A stretch of 64,000 nucleotides of DNA, from assembly GCF_008704425.1 (NCBI RefSeq), contig NZ_CP023696.1, positions 2,900,501 to 2,964,500 of the forward strand, in the 5' to 3' direction. The translations under genes and the position numbers were made by a program. This document shows, in pieces, positions 9,565 to 16,402 of this stretch. Within the stretch, counting starts at the first letter, position 1; every line of letters starts with the position of its first letter. The stretch is from Streptomyces fradiae ATCC 10745 = DSM 40063 (GTDB lineage: Bacteria > Actinomycetota > Actinomycetes > Streptomycetales > Streptomycetaceae). The notes under the pieces are model-generated. The model saw nothing but the letters and a program-made list of their open reading frames with translations. It had not been told where the DNA came from and did no database searches.

Positions 9565-9865
9565 TGCCGTACGGGGACGGGAGGGGACGGGGGGGGAACG
9601 GGGGGGCGAGGCGGCGCCGACGCGTCCGGAGCGGACGCCACGCGGGCGCCACGAGTCGGGGCGGTCGCTCCGGTGTGGTGGCGGGCGGGGCGGACGCCAC
9701 GAGGCGGCGCGGTGGGCGCGGACATCACGAGGCCGAGGCGACGGGGGCGCGGCCGGGGCGGTCACCGGACGGGGCGGACGGGGTGGACGGGTCGGACGGG
9801 GCGGACGGGGTGGGCGGCGTGAGCGCCACGAGGCCGTGGCGGGCGGCGTGCGGTCGGCGCGGTCG
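9565..9865. other. G-rich low-complexity intergenic stretch
   Basis: About 300 bases between the converging permease and hydrolase genes. It is rich in GGACGGGG/GGCGGACGGGG units (clearest at 9770-9810), with no credible gene. Runs of G at 9584-9610 could form quadruplexes. Nothing else seen. Confidence 0.5.
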
Positions 9866-10732
9866 CTACGGGGCCGTGTCGGCGAGGAAGGGCCACAGGG
9901 CCTCCCGCCAGGCCTCCGGCTGGTCGTAGTGGAGGTAGTGGCCCGCGTCCGGCACTTCCGCGTACCGCCCCTCGGGCAGCACCCGGACCATCTCCTGCGC
10001 CTCCGCCCGGCCCAGCTCGCCGTCGAGGCCGCGCACCACCAGCGTCGGGCACCGCACCTGGGCCAGGGTGTCCCAGTGCGCGTCGTGCACCCAGGTCGAG
10101 CGCGCGGCCAGCATCTGCTGCGGGGCGAACACCGGGCGCCACCCGTCGGCCGCCTCGCGCATCACCTCCGCGAAGAACGCGCCCCGCGCCGCGTTGGGCC
10201 GCTCGACCCAGGGGTCGTCCTCCCCGAACCACCTGCGGACGTCCGCGAGCGTCCCGAAGGGCACCGGCCAGTCCCGGAACCACTGCTCCCACTCGCGCTG
10301 CGACGCCGCCCCGAGCGCGGACGCCCGCATGTCGGCGATGACCAGCGCGCGCACCAGGTCGGGGCGCTCCGCCGCCACCTGCCAGGCCGTCAGCGCGCCC
10401 ATGGAGTGGCCGATCAGCGTGACCGGGGCGAGGCCGAGCTGCTCGATCGCGGCGACCGCGTCCGCCACGTACGCCTCGCGCGTGTAGGGGCCCGCGGCCG
10501 GCTTGTCGCTCTGCCCGTGCCCCCGCTGGTCCAGCGCGACCGCCCGGTAGCGCTGCGACAGCCAGCGGGACGTCTCCGCCCAGTGCGACGCCCGGCCCAT
10601 CAGCCCGTGCAGCAGCAGGACGCCGCCCCCGGTCTCGGTGCCGTCGTCGCCCGGCCCCTTGGCCGGCTCGGCGAACTCCCAGGCGGCGAGGCGTACGCCG
10701 TCGGCCCCGGTCAGATCGGTGCGTCGCACCAT
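9866..10732 (-). CDS. Alpha/beta hydrolase
   Basis: 288 residues with the alpha/beta-hydrolase fold. The oxyanion segment is LLLHGLMG, the nucleophile elbow is GHSMG with Ser near residue 110, a candidate acid lies in VVRGLDGELG, and the catalytic His is in PDAGHYLHYD. The strand-turn VALDQRGHGQSDKP is typical of small-molecule esterases, C-C hydrolases and haloperoxidase-like enzymes. The substrate is unknown. Start choice: the ATG at 10732 lies 11 bases after GAAGGGGG; a GTG at 10744 is in frame but sits directly on that motif. A LexA-like palindrome lies about 70 bases upstream. Confidence 0.85.
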   Translation of the reverse strand: MVRRTDLTGADGVRLAAWEFAEPAKGPGDDGTETGGGVLLLHGLMGRASHWAETSRWLSQRYRAVALDQRGHGQSDKPAAGPYTREAYVADAVAAIEQLGLAPVTLIGHSMGALTAWQVAAERPDLVRALVIADMRASALGAASQREWEQWFRDWPVPFGTLADVRRWFGEDDPWVERPNAARGAFFAEVMREAADGWRPVFAPQQMLAARSTWVHDAHWDTLAQVRCPTLVVRGLDGELGRAEAQEMVRVLPEGRYAEVPDAGHYLHYDQPEAWREALWPFLADTAP

Positions 10733-10751
10733 GTGCCCTGGCACCCCCTTC

Positions 10752-10797
10752 AGTCACGTCGGAACCACGTCGGGACCCACGTCGGAACTCCCACGCC
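10752..10797. repeat. Three tandem CACGTCGG(A/G)AC direct repeats
   Basis: Three near-identical copies of CACGTCGGAAC spaced by one helical turn lie between the LexA-like box and the hydrolase start. They could be sites for a regulator of the hydrolase gene. Confidence 0.55.
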
Positions 10798-10803
10798 AGA
10801 GTA

Positions 10804-10819
10804 TCGAACTTGCATTCGA
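10804..10819. promoter_or_regulatory. LexA (SOS)-like operator
   Basis: The 16-mer TCGAACTTGCATTCGA differs at one position from the actinobacterial SOS box TCGAAC-N4-GTTCGA. It is 72 bases upstream of the reverse-strand hydrolase. It could repress that gene or a forward transcript ending at the hairpin at 10987. Confidence 0.5.
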
Positions 10820-10986
10820 ACACCGGTCCGGGCGCGGCAACACCGCTCTTTCGAGTGACCCCGTTCCGGGGTTGACGTGCCCCGACGGGGGGAGATCTTC
10901 AACGGGAGGCGGACCACTCGGGGAAAAGGGGTCCGACGGGAGCGACCCTGAGAGCTCGGGGCTCCGGGTCGTACACGGGGAGGACG

Positions 10987-11017
10987 GGTCCCGGTGCCGT
11001 AAGGCGCCGGGACCTTT
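10987..11017 (+). terminator. Strong forward-strand terminator with no obvious gene before it
   Basis: A 12-base stem (10987-10998 with 11003-11014, one G-T pair), a GTAA tetraloop and TTT. It is oriented to end a rightward transcript, yet no forward gene lies between the hydrolase promoter region and this site. Confidence 0.7.
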
Positions 11018-11442
11018 CACATGCGGGGTACGGGGCCCCTCGCCGAGCGCGGTGCCGGGGCCCCGGCCGTGCGCGCGGGCGCGGCGGGGTGCGGTCGGCG
11101 GGCCAGTTGGACGGTGGCGGCGGCGCATCGCACGGCTCCCCTCCCCAGGACGGACGGATCCAGGTCCCGGCCTGAGGCCCAGAGTGGCACGCGCGGAGCC
11201 GCCCTGCTGCCGTTCCGCGCGAAAGCACTCCGTAGGGTACGGCCGCCGCGCCCGTTCGGAACAGGCCGCCCGGAGCGCACCGGCTCGGGCGCCGTCCGCC
11301 CCGCCCCCGCACGCCCCGCCGCACGGGCGCCGTCCGCCCCGACCTCGCAGCCCCGTCGCACGGGCCGGGTGCCCGCGCGCGCCCCCGCGCCCGCCGCTCG
11401 GCCCGCGGGCCGCCCGCCGGAGCCCCCGCGCGGGCACAGGAA
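11018..11442. other. Gene-poor interval before dmdR1 terminator
   Basis: About 425 bases of high-GC sequence. Long open frames exist on both strands but have Arg/Ala/Pro-only composition and no family features. I see no gene here. Confidence 0.45.
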
Positions 11443-11472
11443 GGGCCCGGACCTCACCACCGGTCCGGGCCC
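11443..11472 (-). terminator. Terminator of dmdR1
   Basis: A perfect 11-base stem GGGCCCGGACC/GGTCCGGGCCC around an 8-base loop, 65 bases beyond the dmdR1 stop on the reverse strand, followed in that direction by TTCC. Confidence 0.75.
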
Positions 11473-11536
11473 CGCCGTCACCACGCCCGCCGTCACCACC
11501 GCGCCCCGGCCCCGCGGGGCGCGCGTCAGGAGAAGC

Positions 11537-12229
11537 TCAGCGCTTCGCGACGAAGACGTGCGACGCCACCTCCGCGTTCAGCTCCGCGGCCTCGCCGCTG
11601 CTGCCGACCAGCACACCGCCCGGCGACTCCGTCACGCTCACCACCGAGCCCGGCTGCACCCCCGCGCGCCGCAGCGTGTACATCAGCTGCGCGTCCGTCT
11701 GGATGGGCTCGCCGATCCGGCGCACCACCACGGTCTTGCCCTCCGTGCCCGCGTCCAGCTCGGCCAGGGACACCATGTTCTCGTCGAGGAACGGGTCGGC
11801 CTCGGCCTGCTCGCCCAGCTCGTCCAGGCCCGGGATCGGGTTGCCGTACGGCGACTCCGTCGGGTGCCGCAGCAGTTCGAGCACGCGCCGCTCCACGGCC
11901 TCGCTCATCACGTGCTCCCACCGGCACGCCTCGGCGTGGACCTGCTCCCACTCCAGGCCGATCACGTCGACCAGGAGGCACTCCGCGAGCCGGTGCTTGC
12001 GCATCACGCGCGTCGCCAGCCGCCGGCCCTCCTCCGTCAGCTCCAGGTGCCGGTCGCCCGCGACGGTCACGAGCCCGTCGCGCTCCATCCGGGCCACCGT
12101 CTGGCTCACCGTGGGACCGCTCTGGTCGAGCCGTTCCGCGATGCGGGCGCGCATGGGCACCACACCCTCTTCTTCCAGCTCGAGGATGGTGCGGAGATAC
12201 ATCTCCGTGGTGTCGATCAGTCCGGACAT
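11537..12229 (-). CDS. dmdR1: Iron-dependent repressor DmdR1 (DtxR/IdeR family)
   Basis: 230 residues that match DmdR1 closely: MSGLIDTTEMYLRTILELEE, winged-helix segment ARIAERLDQSGPTVSQTVAR, then metal-binding and dimerisation residues in MRKHRLAECLLVDVIGLEWE and CRWEHVMSEAVERRVLELL, and a C-terminal SH3-like/FeoA-like domain. With Fe(II) bound, the dimer binds iron boxes and represses siderophore and iron-uptake genes. It is full length for the family. It diverges from the SIS-domain gene and has its own terminator. A long open frame runs antisense across the whole gene, as described for adm in S. coelicolor. Confidence 0.95.
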   Translation of the reverse strand: MSGLIDTTEMYLRTILELEEEGVVPMRARIAERLDQSGPTVSQTVARMERDGLVTVAGDRHLELTEEGRRLATRVMRKHRLAECLLVDVIGLEWEQVHAEACRWEHVMSEAVERRVLELLRHPTESPYGNPIPGLDELGEQAEADPFLDENMVSLAELDAGTEGKTVVVRRIGEPIQTDAQLMYTLRRAGVQPGSVVSVTESPGGVLVGSSGEAAELNAEVASHVFVAKR

Positions 12230-12421
12230 ACGTGCCCCTCGATGCGTGACTTTTCAGTGTGCGCGGCCCTGGCTCAATTGTTGCGCATCCCGTGGGCGGC
12301 CGTGCCGCCGCCGACCCGCCCCCGGCCGGATACCGGCCCGACGCCGACCCGTCGCCGTATTGACACGGGAATGGTCCAGACCGCACCGTGATCCGCGACA
12401 CAGACGAGAGGATGGCCGCCG

Positions 12422-13177
12422 ATGGGCGACAGTACGCTGGCCGATCAGTTCTTCGACGCCGCGATCGGGCTGCTCCAGCGCGTACGGGACGAGGAGGCCG
12501 GGCCCATCGCCGCGGCGGGCGCCGCCGTCGCCGACACGGTCGCCTCGGGCGGTCGCCTCTTCGCCTTCGGGGCCGGGCACTCGTCGCTGCCCGCGCAGGA
12601 CGTGGTCTACCGCGCCGGCGGCCTCGCCCTCATGAACCTGCTGCCCGTGCCGGGCGCCGTCGGCGTCGACGTGTCGCCCGCGACGCTCGGCTCCGCCCTG
12701 GAGCGGGTCGAGGGCCTGGCCGCCGCGGTCCTGGACTCCTCCCCCGCGCGCGCCGGCGACCTCCTGGTGATCATCTCGCTGTCCGGGCGGAACACCCTGC
12801 CGGTGGAGATGGCCGCCGGGGCCCGCGCCCTCGGGCTGAAGGTCGTCGGGGTCACCTCCGTGGCGTACGCGAAGGAGACCCGCTCCCGGAACGCCTCGGG
12901 CACCTTCCTGAAGGACCACTGCGACATCGTCCTCGACTCCAAGATCGCCGTGGGGGACGCGGAGCTGGTGCACGAGGGCGTCGCGGCGCCGTTCGGGCCC
13001 GCGTCCACGGTGGTGACCTGCGCCCTGATGCAGGCCGTCATGGCGGCGGCGGCCGAGGAGCTGGTCCGCCGGGGCGTGGAGCCCCCGCTGCTGCGCTCGG
13101 GCAACGTCGACGGGGGCCACGAGTGGAACGGCCGCGTGATGGACCGGTACGCGGACCGGATCTTCTACCGGCGCTGA
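12422..13177 (+). CDS. UPF0309 SIS-domain sugar-phosphate protein
   Basis: 251 residues of the UPF0309 family (the SCO4393 type in S. coelicolor). A single SIS (sugar isomerase) domain binds phosphosugars: GGRLFAFGAGHSSLPAQDVV, VIISLSGRNTLPVEMA and HCDIVLDSKIAVGDAE. Such proteins act as isomerases or as phosphosugar sensors, but the substrate of this family is not established. A ribosome binding site (GAGAGGATGG) precedes the ATG. It diverges from dmdR1, an arrangement conserved in related genomes as I remember it. Confidence 0.9.
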   Translation: MGDSTLADQFFDAAIGLLQRVRDEEAGPIAAAGAAVADTVASGGRLFAFGAGHSSLPAQDVVYRAGGLALMNLLPVPGAVGVDVSPATLGSALERVEGLAAAVLDSSPARAGDLLVIISLSGRNTLPVEMAAGARALGLKVVGVTSVAYAKETRSRNASGTFLKDHCDIVLDSKIAVGDAELVHEGVAAPFGPASTVVTCALMQAVMAAAAEELVRRGVEPPLLRSGNVDGGHEWNGRVMDRYADRIFYRR

Positions 13178-13196
13178 CGCGCCCCCGCGCCGGGCG

Positions 13197-13400
13197 CCCC
13201 GGGCCGGCCCGCCCGCACCGCCGCGGCGAACGGCGCCCACGCGCCCGCGGCGACCGCGGGGGCGGGCCCGCCCCCGCGGGCCCGGCGGGCCGCTTGGAGT
13301 CCCGCACCGGAAGCCACCGGAGGAGCCGTCGGCCACCTCCGGGCAGTCGCCGCCCGCCCCGTCGCTGTAGCTGTTCCTGCGCCGGCGGGCGGTGCTCAGG
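13197..13400 (-). pseudogene. DUF397 protein remnant, frameshifted
   Basis: Reading the reverse strand in three successive frames restores a DUF397 protein: STARRRRNSYSDGAGGDCPE, then LPVRDSKRPAGPA, then PAVAAGAWAPFAAAVRAG. Those are the family hallmarks (SSYS.G.GGDC.EVA, VRDSK.P.GP, AWAAFV..V). At least two frame changes separate them, so no full protein can be made. It follows directly after an equally broken XRE gene, the usual partner. Confidence 0.7.
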
Positions 13401-13575
13401 TCGACCTGGGCCCTCGCGGAACTCCTCTGGCCGCTGCCCCGACCACGGCAAGGGACGCCTCCGGCGGCAGCGCGACGGCCGCCGGCCGGTCGTACGACTC
13501 CGGCAGAGCCGCACGAGCCCTGCGCGGTCGACGAGTCGGCCGCTGTGCAGGTTCTCCGTCTTCGCACGTACGGGC
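13396..13575 (-). pseudogene. XRE/DUF5753 regulator remnant, C-terminal fragment
   Basis: The reverse strand reads TENLHSGRLVDRAGLVRLCR, then after a frame change ESYDRPAAVALPPEASLAVV and a stop at 13396. This resembles the extreme C-terminus of DUF5753-containing XRE regulators (..SYDRLRAAALPPEASL..). The N-terminal helix-turn-helix and most of the protein are missing. The overlap with the DUF397 remnant reproduces the normal operon order. Confidence 0.65.
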
Positions 13576-13579
13576 GCTC

Positions 13580-14893
13580 TCAGGCCCCGCCCAGGTCCAG
13601 GGACGCCGCGACCCTGACCGCGACGCTCTCCGCGTAGGCGACGTCCGGGCGCTCGAAGGGCGGCCGGGTGGACGAGCGCAGGAACGTCACCACGCCCAGC
13701 GTGCGGCCCCGGCTGCGCAGCACCGCGCACAGGGCGTGCGCCGTGCCGTCCGGCCACAGGCGCTCCGCCGCCCACGCGTGCGCGGGGCCCGACGCCCAGG
13801 TGCTGGCCCGGACCGCGCCCGCCCGCTCCAGCGCCCGCAGGGCCGGGTGGCCGGGCCCGTACGGGACGGGCAGCCCGCCGCCCGCGACGGGCGCCACGGG
13901 GCCGGGCGCCTCCGCGGGCGTGGCCGCCACCCGCACCAGCCGGGCGCCGTCCTCGCGCACCACGTCCAGCAGGGCGTCGTCCGCGAAGCCGGCCAGCGCG
14001 AAGTCCAGGTACACGGTCGCCGCCTCCATCGGGTCCTCGCACTCGGCCGCCGCGGCGCCCGCCCGGTGCAGCTGGCTCGCCCGGAACCGCAGCCGGTCCC
14101 CGTCCTGGCCCGCGAGGCGCGCCTCGGTCACGTCCTCGAACAGCCACGCCACGCCCAGCGGCGCGGGCTCGCGCGACAGCGGCGACGTGAGGCGCACGAA
14201 CCCGCTGCGCCAGCACCGGCGGCGCTCGCCCCGCGCCGTGCGCAGGGACGCCCACAGCTCGGCCGGGGCGGCCGGGTCGCCCTCCGCGAGGACGTGCTCG
14301 ACGGCGGCCTCCAGCTGTTCGGCGCCCTGCGCCAGGACGTCGCCGAGCGGGCGGCCCAGCAGGGCGGTGCGGGAGACGCCGAAGGCGCGGGCCGCCGGGG
14401 TGTTGACGACGGCGGCCCGCAGGTCGGCGTCGAAGACGACGAGCCCGCAGGGGGCCTCGGCGAACAGGGCCTCGCTGAGGGCGACGGACCGCTCGAAGTC
14501 GAGCTGGGCGTGCACCTCGCCGAAGGCGCAGTACACCCCGGCGGGGCGGCCGTCGGCGCCGCGCACCGCGGACACCTGGGTGCGCACCAGGACCCGGCCG
14601 CCGCCCTTGCGGAGCAGCGCGAACTCGTGGAGGTCCCGGCCGGGCCCGTCCATGGCGGCCATCAGCCGCGCCTCCACGGCGGGGGCGTCGGCGGCGCGGG
14701 CGGCCCAGCCGGCGAGGCCCCGGCGGCCGACTGCCTCCGCGGCGGGCCAGCCCAGGATGCGCTCGGCCTCGTGGTTCCAGTGGGTGACCGTGCGGTCCGC
14801 GTCGAGCGCGAACAGCGCCGCGTCCATCCCGTCGAGCAGCGCGCCGAGCAGATCCCCGTCGGCCCTGGCCGTACCGCTGCCGAACGCACTCAC
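13580..14893 (-). CDS. PAS-domain sensory protein with GAF-like C-terminus
   Basis: 437 residues, cytoplasmic. Two PAS domains are visible: residues about 15-125 (LLDGMDAALFALDADRTVTH, ERILGWPAAEAVGRRG) and about 140-260 (EALFAEAPCGLVVFDADLRA). The C-terminal 170 residues resemble a GAF domain as found before PP2C phosphatase or kinase domains (ALCAVLRSRGRTLGVVTFLR, FERPDVAYAESVAVRVAASL), but no output domain follows, so it is a truncated sensor or a partner protein. The GTG at 14893 is preferred; a frame to 14980 exists. A good forward promoter lies upstream on the other strand. Confidence 0.82.
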   Translation of the reverse strand: MSAFGSGTARADGDLLGALLDGMDAALFALDADRTVTHWNHEAERILGWPAAEAVGRRGLAGWAARAADAPAVEARLMAAMDGPGRDLHEFALLRKGGGRVLVRTQVSAVRGADGRPAGVYCAFGEVHAQLDFERSVALSEALFAEAPCGLVVFDADLRAAVVNTPAARAFGVSRTALLGRPLGDVLAQGAEQLEAAVEHVLAEGDPAAPAELWASLRTARGERRRCWRSGFVRLTSPLSREPAPLGVAWLFEDVTEARLAGQDGDRLRFRASQLHRAGAAAAECEDPMEAATVYLDFALAGFADDALLDVVREDGARLVRVAATPAEAPGPVAPVAGGGLPVPYGPGHPALRALERAGAVRASTWASGPAHAWAAERLWPDGTAHALCAVLRSRGRTLGVVTFLRSSTRPPFERPDVAYAESVAVRVAASLDLGGA

Positions 14894-15000
14894 CCCGGCA
14901 CCCCCTGCGAGACATGAGCCGTCAACGCGCCCGTACGCGCGGCGCGTCCCGCCATTCAACTGGAACGTGACCCAGGACACACGGGGTTCGGAAAATTCGT

Positions 15001-15029
15001 TTGAACGTGGCGGGGGCGGTTCCTAGGGT
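15001..15029 (+). promoter_or_regulatory. Vegetative-type promoter for the short leader unit
   Basis: TTGAAC (15001-15006), a 17-base spacer and TAGGGT (15024-15029) fit the HrdB consensus. Transcription would start near 15036, just before the ribosome binding site at 15041. Confidence 0.6.
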
Positions 15030-15040
15030 GGGGGCACACG

Positions 15041-15056
15041 AGAAAGGAGGTGATCC
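15041..15056 (+). promoter_or_regulatory. Extended, perfect Shine-Dalgarno sequence
   Basis: AGAAAGGAGGTGATCC is the exact complement of the last 16 bases of streptomycete 16S rRNA (GGATCACCTCCTTTCT). Ordinary sites pair over 4-7 bases. It ends four bases before a GTG codon at 15061. Confidence 0.8.
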
Positions 15057-15060
15057 GGAA

Positions 15061-15099
15061 GTGGTTTCTTTTCGGGTGCGTGAGGTGACTGCGGGCTGA
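15061..15099 (+). CDS. 12-residue leader or micro-protein VVSFRVREVTAG
   Basis: A GTG-initiated ORF of 12 codons ending in TGA at 15097-15099, four bases after the perfect Shine-Dalgarno sequence and downstream of a good promoter. The stop is contiguous with a 12-bp hairpin. No forward gene follows within 1.2 kb, so it is not an obvious attenuator for a neighbour: pdxH lies on the other strand. It may encode a micro-peptide, or translation may only serve RNA function. Translation is inferred from the ribosome binding site alone. Confidence 0.5.
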   Translation: MVSFRVREVTAG

Positions 15100-15126
15100 G
15101 GCCTGCCGTCACAGGACGGCAGGCCT
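15099..15126 (+). terminator. Hairpin immediately after the 12-codon ORF
   Basis: A perfect 12-bp stem AGGCCTGCCGTC/GACGGCAGGCCT with an ACAG loop; its first base is the last base of the stop codon. A second, larger stem with arms CCCGCGGGCTC and GAGCCCGCGGG follows between about 15152 and 15225 and ends with TTCT. Confidence 0.65.
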
Positions 15127-15338
15127 CCTGCCGTACACCCAAGCAGTCACCGGCCCGCGGGCTCGTCGGCACATCCGGCCGACCTCTCCCTCCGCGAGGG
15201 GGAGAGAGCAGAGCCCGCGGGCTTCTGCGTGCCCGCCGGCCGAATGCAGGCCCCGGCGCCCGGCGACTTTGCCCGACCACGGCCCCCGGTCCCCGGTCCC
15301 GCGCCGGGCCACGGCCCCCTCCCCCCGCCCCTGCGCAG

Positions 15339-16040
15339 CTACGGGGCGAGGCGTTCCACCCGCCAGCCGGCGGTGCCGTCGCCGTCGGCCTCGTGGACGT
15401 ACCGGAGCCGGTCGTGGAGCCGGTTCTCGTGGCCCTGCCAGAACTCGACCGTGTCGGGCGCGACCAGGAAGCCGCCCCAGTGCGGCGGCACGGGGACGTC
15501 GGTGCCCTCCGGGTAGCGGGCGGCCAGCTCCTCGTACCGGGCGAGCAGTTCGGCACGGGAGGCGATGGGGGTGGACTGGGTGCTGGCCCAGGCGCCGAGC
15601 CGGGAGCCGTGCGGGCGGGTGCGGAAGTACGCGGCGGTCTCGTCGCGCCCGACGCGGGTGACCCGGCCGGTGACGACGACCTGGCGGGCGATCGGGTGCC
15701 AGGGGAAGAGGAGCGAGGCGTGCGGGTTGGCCGCCAGCTCCGTGCCCTTGCGGGAGTCGTAGTTGGTGTAGAAGACGAAGCCGCGCGCGTCGAAGTGCTT
15801 CAGCAGCACCGTGCGGGCCGAGGGGCGGCCCTGGGGCGTGGCCGTGGCCACGACCATGGCGTTCGGCTCGTGGATCGCCGCGTGGCCGGCGGCCTCCTTG
15901 AACCAGAGCGCGAACTGCTCCATGGGGTGTGCGGCGAGGTCGCGCTCGGCGAGCTCGGAGGTGTGGTACTGCTCGCGCATGGGCGCCGGATCGTAGGCGG
16001 GGTCCAGGGCGGGGTCCAGGGCGTCGGTCACGGCGTCCAT
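15339..16040 (-). CDS. pdxH: Pyridoxamine/pyridoxine 5'-phosphate oxidase
   Basis: 233 residues. The split-barrel FMN-binding fold is shown by [40 protein letters not shown] and the C-terminal substrate segment [14 protein letters not shown] ending RVERLAP. PdxH oxidises pyridoxamine- or pyridoxine-5'-phosphate to pyridoxal-5'-phosphate with FMN and oxygen, supplying PLP to enzymes such as SerC encoded 16 kb away. Length and motifs are normal. The ATG at 16040 is the family start; the gene diverges from the citrate synthase gene. Confidence 0.95.
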   Translation of the reverse strand: MDAVTDALDPALDPAYDPAPMREQYHTSELAERDLAAHPMEQFALWFKEAAGHAAIHEPNAMVVATATPQGRPSARTVLLKHFDARGFVFYTNYDSRKGTELAANPHASLLFPWHPIARQVVVTGRVTRVGRDETAAYFRTRPHGSRLGAWASTQSTPIASRAELLARYEELAARYPEGTDVPVPPHWGGFLVAPDTVEFWQGHENRLHDRLRYVHEADGDGTAGWRVERLAP

Positions 16041-16290
16041 CCTGCCTCAGGGCAGTCCGGCCGCAGCAGTCTGCCCGGCGGGCGGGGGGCTTAATCGCGT
16101 CGGCCCGGAACGGCGGAGTGTGCCTGATGTCACGCTTCCCCGCATCGGGGGAACCCGACAGACTCGACGCTGGGGCACTGTTCGGTCCCTCCAGACCCAC
16201 GTGCACGTCGCGTACGCCGGCACCCCGTCGCGTACGCGCGCACACGGTCACCATCCGCCGGCACCCGCCGGCACCGTCGGCACCGTCGAC

Positions 16291-16330
16291 ACCATTGACA
16301 ACCGTCGACAACCGTCGACAACCGTCGAGA
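16291..16330. repeat. Four 10-bp phased repeats, consensus ACCGTCGACA
   Basis: ACCATTGACA, ACCGTCGACA, ACCGTCGACA and ACCGTCGAGA follow one another without gaps, so each unit occupies one helical turn. They lie between pdxH and the citrate synthase gene and include a TTGACA hexamer (16295-16300). Each unit contains the GTCGAC palindrome or a variant. A possible operator array. Confidence 0.65.
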
Positions 16331-16402
16331 CACGCCACAGAAGCACTCACGCCGCACACATCACGCATACGTCATCCACACGTAGACACGAGGAGCCGCC
16401 AG

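Noticed and set aside
7430..9700. Long antisense frame across the ABC permease
   Set aside because: The sense strand encodes a clear multi-spanning permease; the antisense frame is Arg/His/Gln-rich as expected for a complement.
10840..10880. tRNA-like TTCGAGT sequence
   Set aside because: No acceptor or anticodon stem can be built around it.
10754..11437. Reverse-strand frame of 227 codons before dmdR1
   Set aside because: Arg/Gly/Ala/Pro-only composition, crosses the strong hairpin at 10987 and has no recognisable family feature; treated as a shadow of high GC.
15099..15225. 6C-type or riboswitch RNA
   Set aside because: The hairpin loops lack the runs of six or more C that define 6C RNA, and no downstream gene is present on that strand.
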